A stretch of 64,000 nucleotides of DNA. Origin: Hydrogenophaga sp. Lineage in GTDB: Bacteria; Pseudomonadota; Gammaproteobacteria; Burkholderiales; Burkholderiaceae_C. Below, piece after piece: positions 56,118 through 64,000 of this stretch (position 1 is its first letter; each line of letters starts with the position of its first letter). Under the pieces are notes generated by a model. It was not told where the DNA came from, ran no database searches, and saw only the letters and a program-made list of their open reading frames with translations. The position numbers were made by a program, and so were the translations under genes. The stretch is taken from contig JAEUOT010000006.1 in the NCBI GenBank assembly GCA_016790705.1, positions 62,001-126,000 of the forward strand, given 5' to 3'.

Positions 56118-58291
56118 TCAAGAGGAATCATGTGGCGCCTACCGCCGTGCGAGCGAAAGCGGTCGCTACAGTGCTTGCATGTGCGGGCTCGGCTTTGGCC
56201 TGGTCAACTGCATTCGCTCAAAACGCCATCCAGTCCTTGACGGGTAGCATTCAGTCCGGGGCTGAGGTCATTCGTATCGAGACCTCCGAGCCGCTGACGG
56301 CTGTCCCCGCTGGTTTTTCCGTGCAGTCCCCCGCCCGTATCGCATTGGATTTTCCTGGTGTGGTCAATGGCATTGGTCGCAATGCGGTTGAAATCGGCCA
56401 GGGGAATCTGCGGTCGGCAAACGTGGTTCAGGCGGGTGACAGAACGCGCGTGGTGATCAATCTCAAGCAGCCTGTGGCGTACCAGGCCAAGCTGGAGGGG
56501 AAGACCTTGCTGCTCGTCATGGAGAGCACGCCATCTGCTGCACCAACCCCCGCGCCTGCCCCAGCCCCATCGGCTGCTTTCTCGCAGCCAGGCTTGGGGA
56601 TGTCAGCATTGAAGGACATCGATTTTCGCCGCGGAACGGGCAACACAGGTCGTGTTGTCGTGGAACTGGCGAACAATCAGACAGGGGTAGATATTCGTCA
56701 GCAGGGGAAAGATCTTGTGGTCGATTTTCTGAAGACGACCTTGCCCGAAGGTCTGCGCAGGAAGTTGGATGTTTCGGACTTCGGGACGCCGGTTCAGTCT
56801 GTTGTGACGAGCCAAGTGGGTGACCGTGTCCGGATGCAGATCACGCCGACCGGCCTGTGGGAGCATTCCGCTTACCAGAGCGACAACCAGTTTGTTCTTG
56901 AAGTACGTGAACAAAAACTTGATCCCGGAAAGCTGACGCAGGGGCCGGGATACAACGGTGAAAAGCTCTCGCTGAACTTCCAGAACATCGAAGTTCGTTC
57001 TCTGCTTCAGGTGATTGCCGATTTCACCAATTTCAACGTGGTGACTTCCGACTCGGTCAGCGGGGCGGTGACATTGCGCCTTAAGGATGTGCCCTGGGAC
57101 CAGGCGCTTGACATCATTCTGCAGGCGAAAGGCCTTGGGATGCGCAAGAGCGGCAATGTGCTCTGGATCGCACCGAAGGACGAGATTGCCGCTCGCGAGA
57201 AACAGGAGCTTGAGTCGAAAGCCTCGGTCGAGAGCCTGGAGACCCTGCGTACGCAAGGCTTCCAGATGAACTATGCCAAGGCGGCCGAAATCGCAGGGCA
57301 ACTGACGGCGTCGGGCAGTGGCGGTGGTGGGCAGTCTGGAGGGGCCAGTGCGCGGATCCTCTCCATGCGAGGCAGCGTCATTGCCGAGCCTCGTACCAAC
57401 CAGCTGTTTGTGACCGACATTCCCTCGAAGCTGGAGCAGGTTCAGCAGCTGATTTCGAAACTGGACATTCCTGTCCGGCAGGTGCTAATCGAAGCTCGAA
57501 TTGTTGAAGCGGATGACCGCTTCGGGCGTTCCCTGGGTGTTCGACTGGGCGGTAGCGACCTGCGTGGCGTGCGGGGTGGCGAGGCCGGCTATCCGGTGAC
57601 TGCCGGTAACCGCGTGGCGATCGGTGGCAGCTACAACGCCATCTCGAGCACGACGACAGAGTCCGAGAACACACTGGACACAACCAACACCAGCTTTGTC
57701 AATCTTCCCTCGGCGGGTGCTGGTGGTTTCTTGCCTGCTGCTTTCGCGGTATCGCTGTTCAGCAAGGCCGCCAATCGCTTCTTGAATCTTGAGTTGTCGG
57801 CGCTGGAAGCCGATGGCCGTGGCAAGATTGTTTCCAGCCCGCGCGTGGTGACTGCGGATCAGGTCAAGGCTCTGATTGAACAGGGTACCGAGTTTCCCTA
57901 TCAGTCAGCCACTTCCAGCGGTGCGACTGCGGTGACTTTCCGGAAGGCAAACCTGAAACTGGAAGTGACCCCCCAGATTACGCCAGAGGGGAACATCATT
58001 CTTGATGTGGATATCAATAAAGACAGCCGCGGTGAAACAACGGCTGCAGGTATCGCCATCAACACGAAGCACGTGCAAACACAGGTGCTGGTTGAAAATG
58101 GTGGCACGGTGGTGATCGGCGGCATCTTTACCGACGAAGAGACCGAAGACGTCGCCAAGGTGCCGTTGCTGGGTGATATTCCCGTTGTGGGCAATTTGTT
58201 CAAGAACAAGGCCAGGTCTTCTAGAAAACAGGAACTGTTGATCTTCATTACGCCGCGTTCGATCACTGAGAACAGTGTGGCACGTCGTTGA
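56114..58291 (+). CDS. pilQ: Type IV pilus secretin PilQ
   Basis: A 725-residue outer-membrane secretin for pilus extrusion. The signal peptide ends near AFAQ (about 36). Two AMIN domains bind peptidoglycan (about 45-125 and 160-260). STN/N-domains follow (LSLNFQNIEVRSLLQVIADF), then the secretin core ending VPLLGDIPVVGNLFKNKARS. Last pil gene of the pilMNOPQ operon. Confidence 0.96.
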   Translation: MIKRNHVAPTAVRAKAVATVLACAGSALAWSTAFAQNAIQSLTGSIQSGAEVIRIETSEPLTAVPAGFSVQSPARIALDFPGVVNGIGRNAVEIGQGNLRSANVVQAGDRTRVVINLKQPVAYQAKLEGKTLLLVMESTPSAAPTPAPAPAPSAAFSQPGLGMSALKDIDFRRGTGNTGRVVVELANNQTGVDIRQQGKDLVVDFLKTTLPEGLRRKLDVSDFGTPVQSVVTSQVGDRVRMQITPTGLWEHSAYQSDNQFVLEVREQKLDPGKLTQGPGYNGEKLSLNFQNIEVRSLLQVIADFTNFNVVTSDSVSGAVTLRLKDVPWDQALDIILQAKGLGMRKSGNVLWIAPKDEIAAREKQELESKASVESLETLRTQGFQMNYAKAAEIAGQLTASGSGGGGQSGGASARILSMRGSVIAEPRTNQLFVTDIPSKLEQVQQLISKLDIPVRQVLIEARIVEADDRFGRSLGVRLGGSDLRGVRGGEAGYPVTAGNRVAIGGSYNAISSTTTESENTLDTTNTSFVNLPSAGAGGFLPAAFAVSLFSKAANRFLNLELSALEADGRGKIVSSPRVVTADQVKALIEQGTEFPYQSATSSGATAVTFRKANLKLEVTPQITPEGNIILDVDINKDSRGETTAAGIAINTKHVQTQVLVENGGTVVIGGIFTDEETEDVAKVPLLGDIPVVGNLFKNKARSSRKQELLIFITPRSITENSVARR

Positions 58292-58318
58292 TAATTGATG
58301 TATTTAGGAGTTGTGAGA

Positions 58319-58723
58319 ATGATTAAAGGTGCTGCATTGCGTCTGTTGCCCGTTGCTGCTTTGATGATGCTGGTGTCGTGTGGAGGAGGGGGTGATATTG
58401 CTGGAGACAGCACCACGTTTGCAGTCACACCGGACAAATCGACGCTGACAATCACCTCCGCTGTCGAAAACGATTGCTCTGGAGCTTACGGTGATCCGGG
58501 TACTGTTGTCACCATCATTGGCGGGCAGGCCCCGTTCAGAGTTGTGAATTCGGACTCCGCACGTGCTTCGGTGGACAAGACGGAAGTGACGGGTAAGGAT
58601 CCCAAGTTCACGGTCAAACCGACGGGATACGCCTGCGGTGAAATTGTTGTGTCGGTGCTCGACTACCATTCGAAGATGGTCAGCTTTACCTACAAGATCG
58701 AAGCGAAGAAGCCGGCAGAGTAA
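58319..58723 (+). CDS. Unknown lipoprotein between pilQ and aroK
   Basis: A 134-residue lipoprotein, signal MIKGAALRLLPVAALMMLVS with Cys at the lipobox VSC, followed by GGGG. The mature part is beta-rich (FAVTPDKSTLTITS, GTVVTIIGGQAPFRVVN) and may be a single immunoglobulin-like domain with a possible disulfide between DCSGAY and YACGEI. AGGAG lies nine bases before the ATG, 27 bases after pilQ. It interrupts the usual pilQ-aroK adjacency. I do not recognise a family. Confidence 0.75.
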   Translation: MIKGAALRLLPVAALMMLVSCGGGGDIAGDSTTFAVTPDKSTLTITSAVENDCSGAYGDPGTVVTIIGGQAPFRVVNSDSARASVDKTEVTGKDPKFTVKPTGYACGEIVVSVLDYHSKMVSFTYKIEAKKPAE

Positions 58724-58785
58724 TTCAACTTGTTCTCTGCATGCGCTTTCTGCTTGTTTCTTGAACCCGTGTCGGTCGGCCGGTT

Positions 58786-59328
58786 TTGTCGCCATTTCCG
58801 ATTGCATTGATTGGTCTTCCTGGCTCGGGAAAGTCCACCATTGGGCGCCAGTTGTCTCGGCGCCTTTCTTTTGTCTTCAATGACTCGGACCATCTGATCG
58901 AGCAGCGTCTGGGGTGCTCGATTCGTGAGTACTTCGAGCGCGAAGGCGAGGAGCGTTTCCGGGACCTGGAAGAGCAGGTGATCGACGAGTTGACGCAGCA
59001 GCCATCTTGTGTGTTGTCGACGGGCGGGGGCGCTGTGCTGAGGCCGTCCAACCGCAGACATCTGCATGACCGCTGTCGGGTGGTCTATCTCCGCTCCTCG
59101 CCCGAAGAGGTGTTCCGGCGCTTGCGACACGACCGGAACAGGCCGCTCTTGCAGGTGGCCGATCCTCTTCAGCGGCTCAAGGACCTGTTTGCTGCCCGAG
59201 ACCCTCTGTACAGGGAAACGGCCCATTTCGTTATCGACACCGGGCGGCCGTCCGTTGCAACGCTGGTCAACATGATCGTGATGCAGCTTGAGCTCTCCGC
59301 CGAGGCAACTCCACCGGCCTCAAGCTAG
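58786..59328 (+). CDS. aroK: Shikimate kinase
   Basis: A 180-residue kinase that phosphorylates shikimate at the 3-OH. Walker A is GLPGSGKSTIG; DSDHLIEQ, FRDLEEQVI and STGGGAVLRPSNR are substrate-site marks; the LID region contains RHDRNRPLLQ. The start is TTG at 58786, with no better codon. aroB follows after 60 bases. Confidence 0.95.
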   Translation: MSPFPIALIGLPGSGKSTIGRQLSRRLSFVFNDSDHLIEQRLGCSIREYFEREGEERFRDLEEQVIDELTQQPSCVLSTGGGAVLRPSNRRHLHDRCRVVYLRSSPEEVFRRLRHDRNRPLLQVADPLQRLKDLFAARDPLYRETAHFVIDTGRPSVATLVNMIVMQLELSAEATPPASS

Positions 59329-59388
59329 TCACAGGGCGCTGCGGACGCAGGCCTTGAGGCTGTCGGACACTGCCCTACACTCGGGCAC

Positions 59389-60513
59389 ATGGTCACCCTT
59401 TCCTCTGACAAGTCCACCATCCAGCACGTCCATATCGACTTGGGCGAGCGCAGCTATACCATCGATATCGGCGCAGGCCTTCTTGACGATCCCGGCTCGT
59501 TTGCGCGTTTGCCCAAAGCCTCCAGCGCCATGATTGTGTCCAACACCACGGTTGCGCCGCTGTACCTGGAGCGACTGCGTCGTTCGATTCAAGCGCATTA
59601 CGCGGTGGTGCAGGAGGTGCTGCTGCCGGACGGCGAGGCGTACAAGACCTGGGAGTCGCTCAACCTGATTTTTGATGCCTTGTTGTCGAGGGCCTGTGAT
59701 CGCAAGACGGTGTTGTTTGCACTGGGTGGTGGCGTGGTGGGTGACATGACGGGGTTTGCCGCCGCCGCCTTCATGCGCGGTGTGCCCTTCGTGCAGGTGC
59801 CCACGACCCTGCTGGCCCAGGTGGACTCTTCCGTGGGGGGAAAAACTGCGATCAACCATCCGCTGGGCAAAAACATGATCGGGGCCTTCTACCAGCCCCA
59901 AAGGGTGATTTGCGATCTCGCTACGCTGGATACGCTGCCAGACCGGGAGCTCAGTGCAGGCCTGGCGGAAGTGATCAAGTACGGGCCGATCGCCGATCTG
60001 GGGTTCCTGGACTGGATCGAGGCCAATATGGAGGCGTTGCGCTCGCGCGAGCCGTCGGCGCTCGCCCACGCGGTGCGCCGCAGTTGCGAAATCAAGGCCG
60101 AGGTGGTGGGTCAGGACGAACGTGAGTCGGGGTTGCGCGCCATCCTGAATTTCGGCCATACCTTTGGCCACGCCATTGAAGCGGGCATGGGCTACGGTGC
60201 CTGGTTGCACGGGGAGGCGGTGGGGTGCGGCATGGTCATGGCCACACGCTTGTCGGCGCGCCTGGGTCTGGTGGATCAGGCCTTTCTGCTGCGGGTCCAG
60301 CGCTTGGTGGAGGCTGCAGGCCTGCCGGTCCGGGCGCCTGTGCTGGACGAGAAAGACAATTCGGGCCGCTATCTTTCGCTCATGCGACTGGACAAGAAGG
60401 CGGACGCAGGCGAGATCCGGTTTGTCCTGGTGGATGGCTCAGGCAGTGCCGTGCTGCGAGGAGCCCCCGACGCGCTGGTGGCCGAGGTGATCGAGGAAAG
60501 CTGCGGGACGTGA
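59389..60513 (+). CDS. aroB: 3-dehydroquinate synthase
   Basis: A 374-residue NAD- and zinc-dependent enzyme forming dehydroquinate from DAHP. Marks include [36 protein letters not shown], and metal-binding [11 protein letters not shown] and HGEAVGCGM. Pairs with aroK in a conserved shikimate locus. The stop overlaps the dgt GTG start by three bases. Confidence 0.96.
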   Translation: MVTLSSDKSTIQHVHIDLGERSYTIDIGAGLLDDPGSFARLPKASSAMIVSNTTVAPLYLERLRRSIQAHYAVVQEVLLPDGEAYKTWESLNLIFDALLSRACDRKTVLFALGGGVVGDMTGFAAAAFMRGVPFVQVPTTLLAQVDSSVGGKTAINHPLGKNMIGAFYQPQRVICDLATLDTLPDRELSAGLAEVIKYGPIADLGFLDWIEANMEALRSREPSALAHAVRRSCEIKAEVVGQDERESGLRAILNFGHTFGHAIEAGMGYGAWLHGEAVGCGMVMATRLSARLGLVDQAFLLRVQRLVEAAGLPVRAPVLDEKDNSGRYLSLMRLDKKADAGEIRFVLVDGSGSAVLRGAPDALVAEVIEESCGT

Positions 60514-61736
60514 CGGGTACCGTGATGCCAGCACCCGGCGGAGTCCCACTCGGACCCGTCAGGGAAGGGGCCGGTCTCGCAGCCTTTGGCATGCATCCCG
60601 CGCGCTCGCTCGGACGCCGGTTCAATGAGCCCGACGCGCCGACGCGCTCTGTGTTCCAGCGTGACCGTGACCGGATCATTCACTCGACGGCCTTCCGCCG
60701 GCTGGTCTACAAGACCCAGGTGTTCCTGAATCATGAGGGTGATCTGTTTCGCACCCGCCTGACACATTCGCTGGAGGTGGCGCAGTTGGGGCGCAGCATC
60801 GCCAGAACGCTGGGGCTCAACGAGGATCTCGTCGAGGCCATCGCCCTGTCGCACGACCTGGGTCACACGCCATTCGGGCATGCCGGCCAGGATGCGCTCA
60901 ACGCGTCCATTCGCGCGGCGCAACCGGCCAAGGCAGGAAGCGATGAGGATTGGGGGTTCGAGCACAACCTGCAGAGCTTGCGGGTGGTCGACGAACTGGA
61001 AGAGCGTTATCCCGCATTCGATGGTCTCAACCTCACCTTCGAGACCCGCGAGGGCATCCTCAAACACTGCTCGCGCGCGAACGCTGAGCGCTTGATGCGG
61101 ACCGATGCGACGGGGGTGGCGCGGCGGTTTGTCGAGGGCGGATCGCCGACGCTCGAGGCCCAGTTGTGCAACCTTGCGGACGAGATTGCCTACAACGCAC
61201 ACGACATCGACGATGGCGTGCGCTCGGGTTTGCTGACGCTGGATCAGATGAACGATGTGCCACTGTTCGATCGCTACCGACGACAGGCACTGGCGGCGCA
61301 CCCGGCCCTCGGTGGTCGCCGGCTGCTGTTCGAGTCGATCAGGCTGATGCTCAGTGATCAGGTTTACGACGTGATCGCGACCACGCGTCACCGCGTTGCC
61401 GACGCCGGGGTGGACTCGGTCGAGGCGGTGCGTGCGCAGAAGGCACCACTGGTCGCCTTCTCGGACGAGATGGCCGCTCAGTCGCAGCAGCTCAAGCGCT
61501 TCCTGTTCCGCAACCTGTACCGCCACCCGCAGGTCATGGACACCACCGAGCGTGCCGCCCGGGTGGTGTCGGAGCTGTTCGTGCTGTACCTGGAGCGGCC
61601 GCATGAGTGTCCGGCGATTGGCGTCTCGTCGTCCATTTCCGCACCCCGGGCGGTGGCCGACTACATCGCAGGCATGACCGACAGGTTTGCGATCCGTGAA
61701 CACCAGCGGCTCAGTGGATACACCCTGTTTTCCTGA
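60510..61736 (+). CDS. dgt: Deoxyguanosinetriphosphate triphosphohydrolase-like protein
   Basis: A protein of about 408 residues with an HD domain, hydrolysing dNTPs to deoxynucleosides and triphosphate. Marks are [33 protein letters not shown] and [13 protein letters not shown]. The GTG at 60510 overlaps the aroB stop as GTGA; GTG 60522 or ATG 60525 are alternatives. The gene trails aroB in many Burkholderiales. Confidence 0.93.
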   Translation: MTGTVMPAPGGVPLGPVREGAGLAAFGMHPARSLGRRFNEPDAPTRSVFQRDRDRIIHSTAFRRLVYKTQVFLNHEGDLFRTRLTHSLEVAQLGRSIARTLGLNEDLVEAIALSHDLGHTPFGHAGQDALNASIRAAQPAKAGSDEDWGFEHNLQSLRVVDELEERYPAFDGLNLTFETREGILKHCSRANAERLMRTDATGVARRFVEGGSPTLEAQLCNLADEIAYNAHDIDDGVRSGLLTLDQMNDVPLFDRYRRQALAAHPALGGRRLLFESIRLMLSDQVYDVIATTRHRVADAGVDSVEAVRAQKAPLVAFSDEMAAQSQQLKRFLFRNLYRHPQVMDTTERAARVVSELFVLYLERPHECPAIGVSSSISAPRAVADYIAGMTDRFAIREHQRLSGYTLFS

Positions 61737-61745
61737 GCGGACCGA

Positions 61746-62978
61746 ATGACACGCACGCAACCGCAGTCGGATTCGAGCGATCCCGCAGACGAACGCCCCT
61801 TGGCGGTGGCCGCACTGGTCGTTGGTGTCGGGGTGAGCTGCGCGCTGCATGTGGGCAAGCTGCCGGTGGCGATTCCGCGTCTGCAGGCCGAGCTTGCGCT
61901 GAACCTGGTCCAGGCGGGTTTTCTGCTGTCCCTGGTCCAGATGGCGGGCATGTCGCTGGGGCTGGCGGTTGGCTTGCTGGCCGATCGCCAAGGGCCACGG
62001 CGGGTGATGTTGTGGGGCTTGTGTGTGTTGGCTGCGGGGAGTCTGCTCGGCGCCTGGGCCGCTGATGTTCCTGCGCTGCTGCTGTCGCGTGTGGTGGAGG
62101 GGGCCGGGTTCCTGATGGCCGTGCTGCCGGCGCCCGGGCTGTTGCGCATGCATGTGTCAAATCCTGCCGCCCTGTCCAGGGCCCTTGGCTGGTGGGGAAC
62201 CTATATGCCGATGGGGACCGCGCTGGCGCTGCTGCTGGGGGCGCCCCTGATCGGGTGGGTGGGCTGGCGAGGTGCCTGGGCGCTCCTGGCAGGCATCAGC
62301 CTGTTGGCCGCCATGCTGCTGTGGTTGCGGGTGCCTGGCGGGCGTGCCAGCGGTGCGGCCTTGCCTTTGTGGCCTCGTCTGGCGCGCACTTTGCGCGCGC
62401 CGGGTCCCTGGCTGGTTGCGCTGGGGTTTCTGGTGTATTCCGGTCAATGGCTGGCTGTCGTCGGCTTTCTTCCGACGATTTATGGCGAGGCCGGTTTCAG
62501 CCCGGCGACGGTGGCGGTGCTCAGTGCGCTCGCTGCTGCGATCAACATGGGCGGCAACATCGCGGGAGGACGCTGGCTGGCCCGTGGTGCGCGCCCCGGT
62601 CTGGCGCTTGCCATCGGCTATTCAGCGATGGCGCTGGGCGCGCTGGTGGCCTTCGGGGTGCCTGGCCAGCCGGTGGCGCAGTACCTCGCGGTGCTCGTGT
62701 TCTCCGCGCTCGGCGGGCTGATTCCCGGAACCCTCTTCGGGGTCGCAGTGGCGCTTGCCCCAGGGCCGGATACGGTCTCGACCACCGTGGGCTGGATGCA
62801 GCAGTTCTCTGCGCTGGGACAGTTTCTCGGTCCGCCAGCGGTCGCCTGGTGGGTGACGCAGGTGGGGGGGTGGCAATGGACCTGGGTGATGACCGGTGCC
62901 TGTTCGGTGCTTGGGCTCGGGCTTGCCGTGGTGCTTCAGCGGGTCTGGCAGCGCCAGACGCCCGGGCCGGCACCGTGA
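61746..62978 (+). CDS. Major facilitator superfamily transporter
   Basis: A 410-residue inner-membrane transporter with about 12 transmembrane helices. The loop between helices 2 and 3 has GLLADRQGPRRVML, the classical MFS G-X3-D-R-X-G motif. Overall pattern fits the CynX/NimT-like group. It starts nine bases after dgt. Substrate is not known. Confidence 0.88.
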   Translation: MTRTQPQSDSSDPADERPLAVAALVVGVGVSCALHVGKLPVAIPRLQAELALNLVQAGFLLSLVQMAGMSLGLAVGLLADRQGPRRVMLWGLCVLAAGSLLGAWAADVPALLLSRVVEGAGFLMAVLPAPGLLRMHVSNPAALSRALGWWGTYMPMGTALALLLGAPLIGWVGWRGAWALLAGISLLAAMLLWLRVPGGRASGAALPLWPRLARTLRAPGPWLVALGFLVYSGQWLAVVGFLPTIYGEAGFSPATVAVLSALAAAINMGGNIAGGRWLARGARPGLALAIGYSAMALGALVAFGVPGQPVAQYLAVLVFSALGGLIPGTLFGVAVALAPGPDTVSTTVGWMQQFSALGQFLGPPAVAWWVTQVGGWQWTWVMTGACSVLGLGLAVVLQRVWQRQTPGPAP

Positions 62979-63044
62979 CGGGACGCGGCTACACTGCCCT
63001 CGCCGACAGGGGCCGCACAGACTGATTCACCACAGGACATCACC

Positions 63045-63701
63045 ATGAGCTTCCTCCAGCAGCTCAAGCGACAGGCGCAGGCGCTGCAAACCCAGCAGGG
63101 TGTTCAGCAGCAAGGGGCTGAAGAGAACACCGTCGCGACGGAGGTTGCATGCCGCCATGTCTGGAACTACTTTGGCGAGCTGTCACGTCAACTCAATGTG
63201 ATTCAACCGGCGGCCACGCAGCTGGGGCTGGACAAGCGCAGCATGTGGCCTGGCATGCACATGACGGGGTTCCGCTTCGATGCGCGCAAGAAGATGCTGC
63301 GCGACAAGGAGGTGTTCGACTACCTGGCCCTGGGCTGGCAGTTGCTGCCTCGCTCGGGCGACGTTCAGCGTGGGCGGGTGAGTGTCAACTTCCCGCCGGA
63401 TCTGGAGCGGGTGGAAAAACGTCTTGCGGCGGGACATGTCGCGCATGAGCGGATCGAGCAGCGCCATCCCGAAAGCAATGCGCTGCTGGCCCTGGTGTTC
63501 GACTATGAAATGGCGGCGCGCGCCGGCGTGATCGTCACGGCCGACCACGATGCCGCGCAGTTGCACTTTCGCCTGGCCTGTGTCAGCGGCATGGAGATTG
63601 TCCAGGTGAGTCTCGCAGCGTCAGCGGTGACGGGCACCACCCTGGACGAACTGGCCCGTCTGATCGTCGGTGAGCCCAGCCGCTTCCTGGCGCCGGCCTG
63701 A
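63045..63701 (+). CDS. Conserved protein of unknown function
   Basis: A 218-residue cytoplasmic protein without signal or membrane segments. The N-terminus is Gln-rich (FLQQLKRQAQALQTQQGVQQ). The middle part has KEVFDYLALGWQLLPRSG and RVSVNFPPDLERVEKRLA. The C-terminal half is regular alpha/beta. The ATG follows ACAGGACATC. It sits between an MFS gene and a transposase relative. I recall similar proteins in Burkholderiales but not a named function. Confidence 0.8.
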   Translation: MSFLQQLKRQAQALQTQQGVQQQGAEENTVATEVACRHVWNYFGELSRQLNVIQPAATQLGLDKRSMWPGMHMTGFRFDARKKMLRDKEVFDYLALGWQLLPRSGDVQRGRVSVNFPPDLERVEKRLAAGHVAHERIEQRHPESNALLALVFDYEMAARAGVIVTADHDAAQLHFRLACVSGMEIVQVSLAASAVTGTTLDELARLIVGEPSRFLAPA

Positions 63702-63721
63702 GGCGGGGCGGAGACGCAACG

Positions 63722-64000
63722 ATGGCCCGCCTGAGCCGCCTGACGTTGCCGGGGCAGGTGCATCTCGTTACCCATCGGGGCAACAACCGCCAGCCAGTGG
63801 TCCTCGACGACGAGGACCGGCAGACGCTGCTGGATCTGTTGTCCGAAGAGGCTCTGCGCCATCGTGTGGCCCTGCATGCCTATGTGCTGTTGCCGGCGGG
63901 GCTGTACCTGCTGCTGACGCCGTCGACGGCGGATGGTGTGCCGGCCATGATGCAGTCGGTGGGACGGGCGTACGTGCGCCGTTTCAACGCGCGCCACGGG
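63722..64000 (+). CDS. RAYT/Y1-transposase relative lacking the HUH motif, partial
   Basis: First 93 codons; the frame runs out of the window. It matches the N-terminus of REP-associated tyrosine transposases (MARLSRLTLPGQVHLVTHRG, then NNRQPVVLDDEDRQTLLDLL and HAYVLLP). Where active enzymes have MPNHVHLL, this protein has LPAGLYLL, so both metal-binding His of the HUH motif are lost. The catalytic Tyr region lies outside the window. GGAG precedes the ATG. It is likely a domesticated, non-transposing derivative. Confidence 0.8.
   Translation, partial: MARLSRLTLPGQVHLVTHRGNNRQPVVLDDEDRQTLLDLLSEEALRHRVALHAYVLLPAGLYLLLTPSTADGVPAMMQSVGRAYVRRFNARHG

Noticed and set aside
60369-62153. 594-codon open frame on the minus strand
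   Set aside because: Antisense to aroB, dgt and the MFS gene; no recognisable domain.
63722-64000. Active IS200/IS605 insertion at the window end
   Set aside because: The HUH motif is missing, no flanking terminal hairpins are visible on the left side, and neighbouring composition is unchanged.

Overview
This 64 kb window looks like ordinary chromosomal DNA from a high-GC betaproteobacterium of the order Burkholderiales, most like the Comamonadaceae. The reasons are the Burkholderia-type trimeric porins, the gspC/gspGHIJKLMNDEF order, System II cytochrome c maturation (ResB/CcsA) beside a cytochrome c4, pilMNOPQ-aroK-aroB-dgt synteny, a solitary ccoG, and GC-rich intergenic repeats of a type seen in that family. 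Coding density is very high, many genes overlap by 1 to 4 bases, and no gap exceeds about 270 bases. I saw no rRNA, tRNA, CRISPR array, prophage or intact insertion sequence.

Layout. 46-3505: a LuxR-type response regulator, a small exported protein with a very long proline tail, a glycosyltransferase-like gene and a cytosolic 5'-nucleotidase. 3637-14748: a complete type II secretion locus, with gspG-H-I-J-K-L-M-N-D-E-F on the minus strand and gspC divergent. 14776-18812: cobT and ilvA, an OsmC-family protein and coq7. 19082-22702: two tandem porins, a small exported helix-hairpin-helix protein and a DUF3047 lipoprotein. 22834-29538: a peptide-type ABC transporter operon (permease, M20 amidohydrolase, binding protein, permease, two ATPases). 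29561-31411: an RpiR-family regulator divergent from transaldolase. 31508-33490: groESL under a CIRCE operator. 34253-39700: ccoG, a 7TM-DISM protein with a degenerate GGDEF domain, and an orphan three-PAS histidine kinase. 39865-43778: metK, two LpxL-family acyltransferases and engB. 43883-49918: cytochrome c4, resB, ccsA and the MsrPQ periplasmic methionine sulfoxide reductase. 49899-52881: lptM, cyaY and mrcA. 53150-61736: pilMNOPQ, an unknown lipoprotein, aroK, aroB and dgt. 61746-64000: an MFS transporter, an unknown conserved protein, and the start of a RAYT-like transposase relative whose HUH motif is destroyed.

Most of the window concerns the cell envelope: type II secretion, type IV pili, porins, lipid A acylation, peptidoglycan synthesis, cytochrome c assembly and periplasmic repair. 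Core metabolism is represented by threonine deaminase, the shikimate pathway, SAM synthesis, transaldolase and ubiquinone synthesis.

I did not find a clear new multi-gene system. The best leads are: the RAYT relative without a catalytic HUH motif; a perfect 11-bp inverted repeat upstream of ccoG; intrinsic terminators directly in front of the coding regions of ilvA, an lpxL-like gene and resB, which could be attenuators or small-RNA ends; GC-rich repeat elements on both sides of gspF; a degenerate GGDEF sensor; and an unknown lipoprotein inserted between pilQ and aroK.
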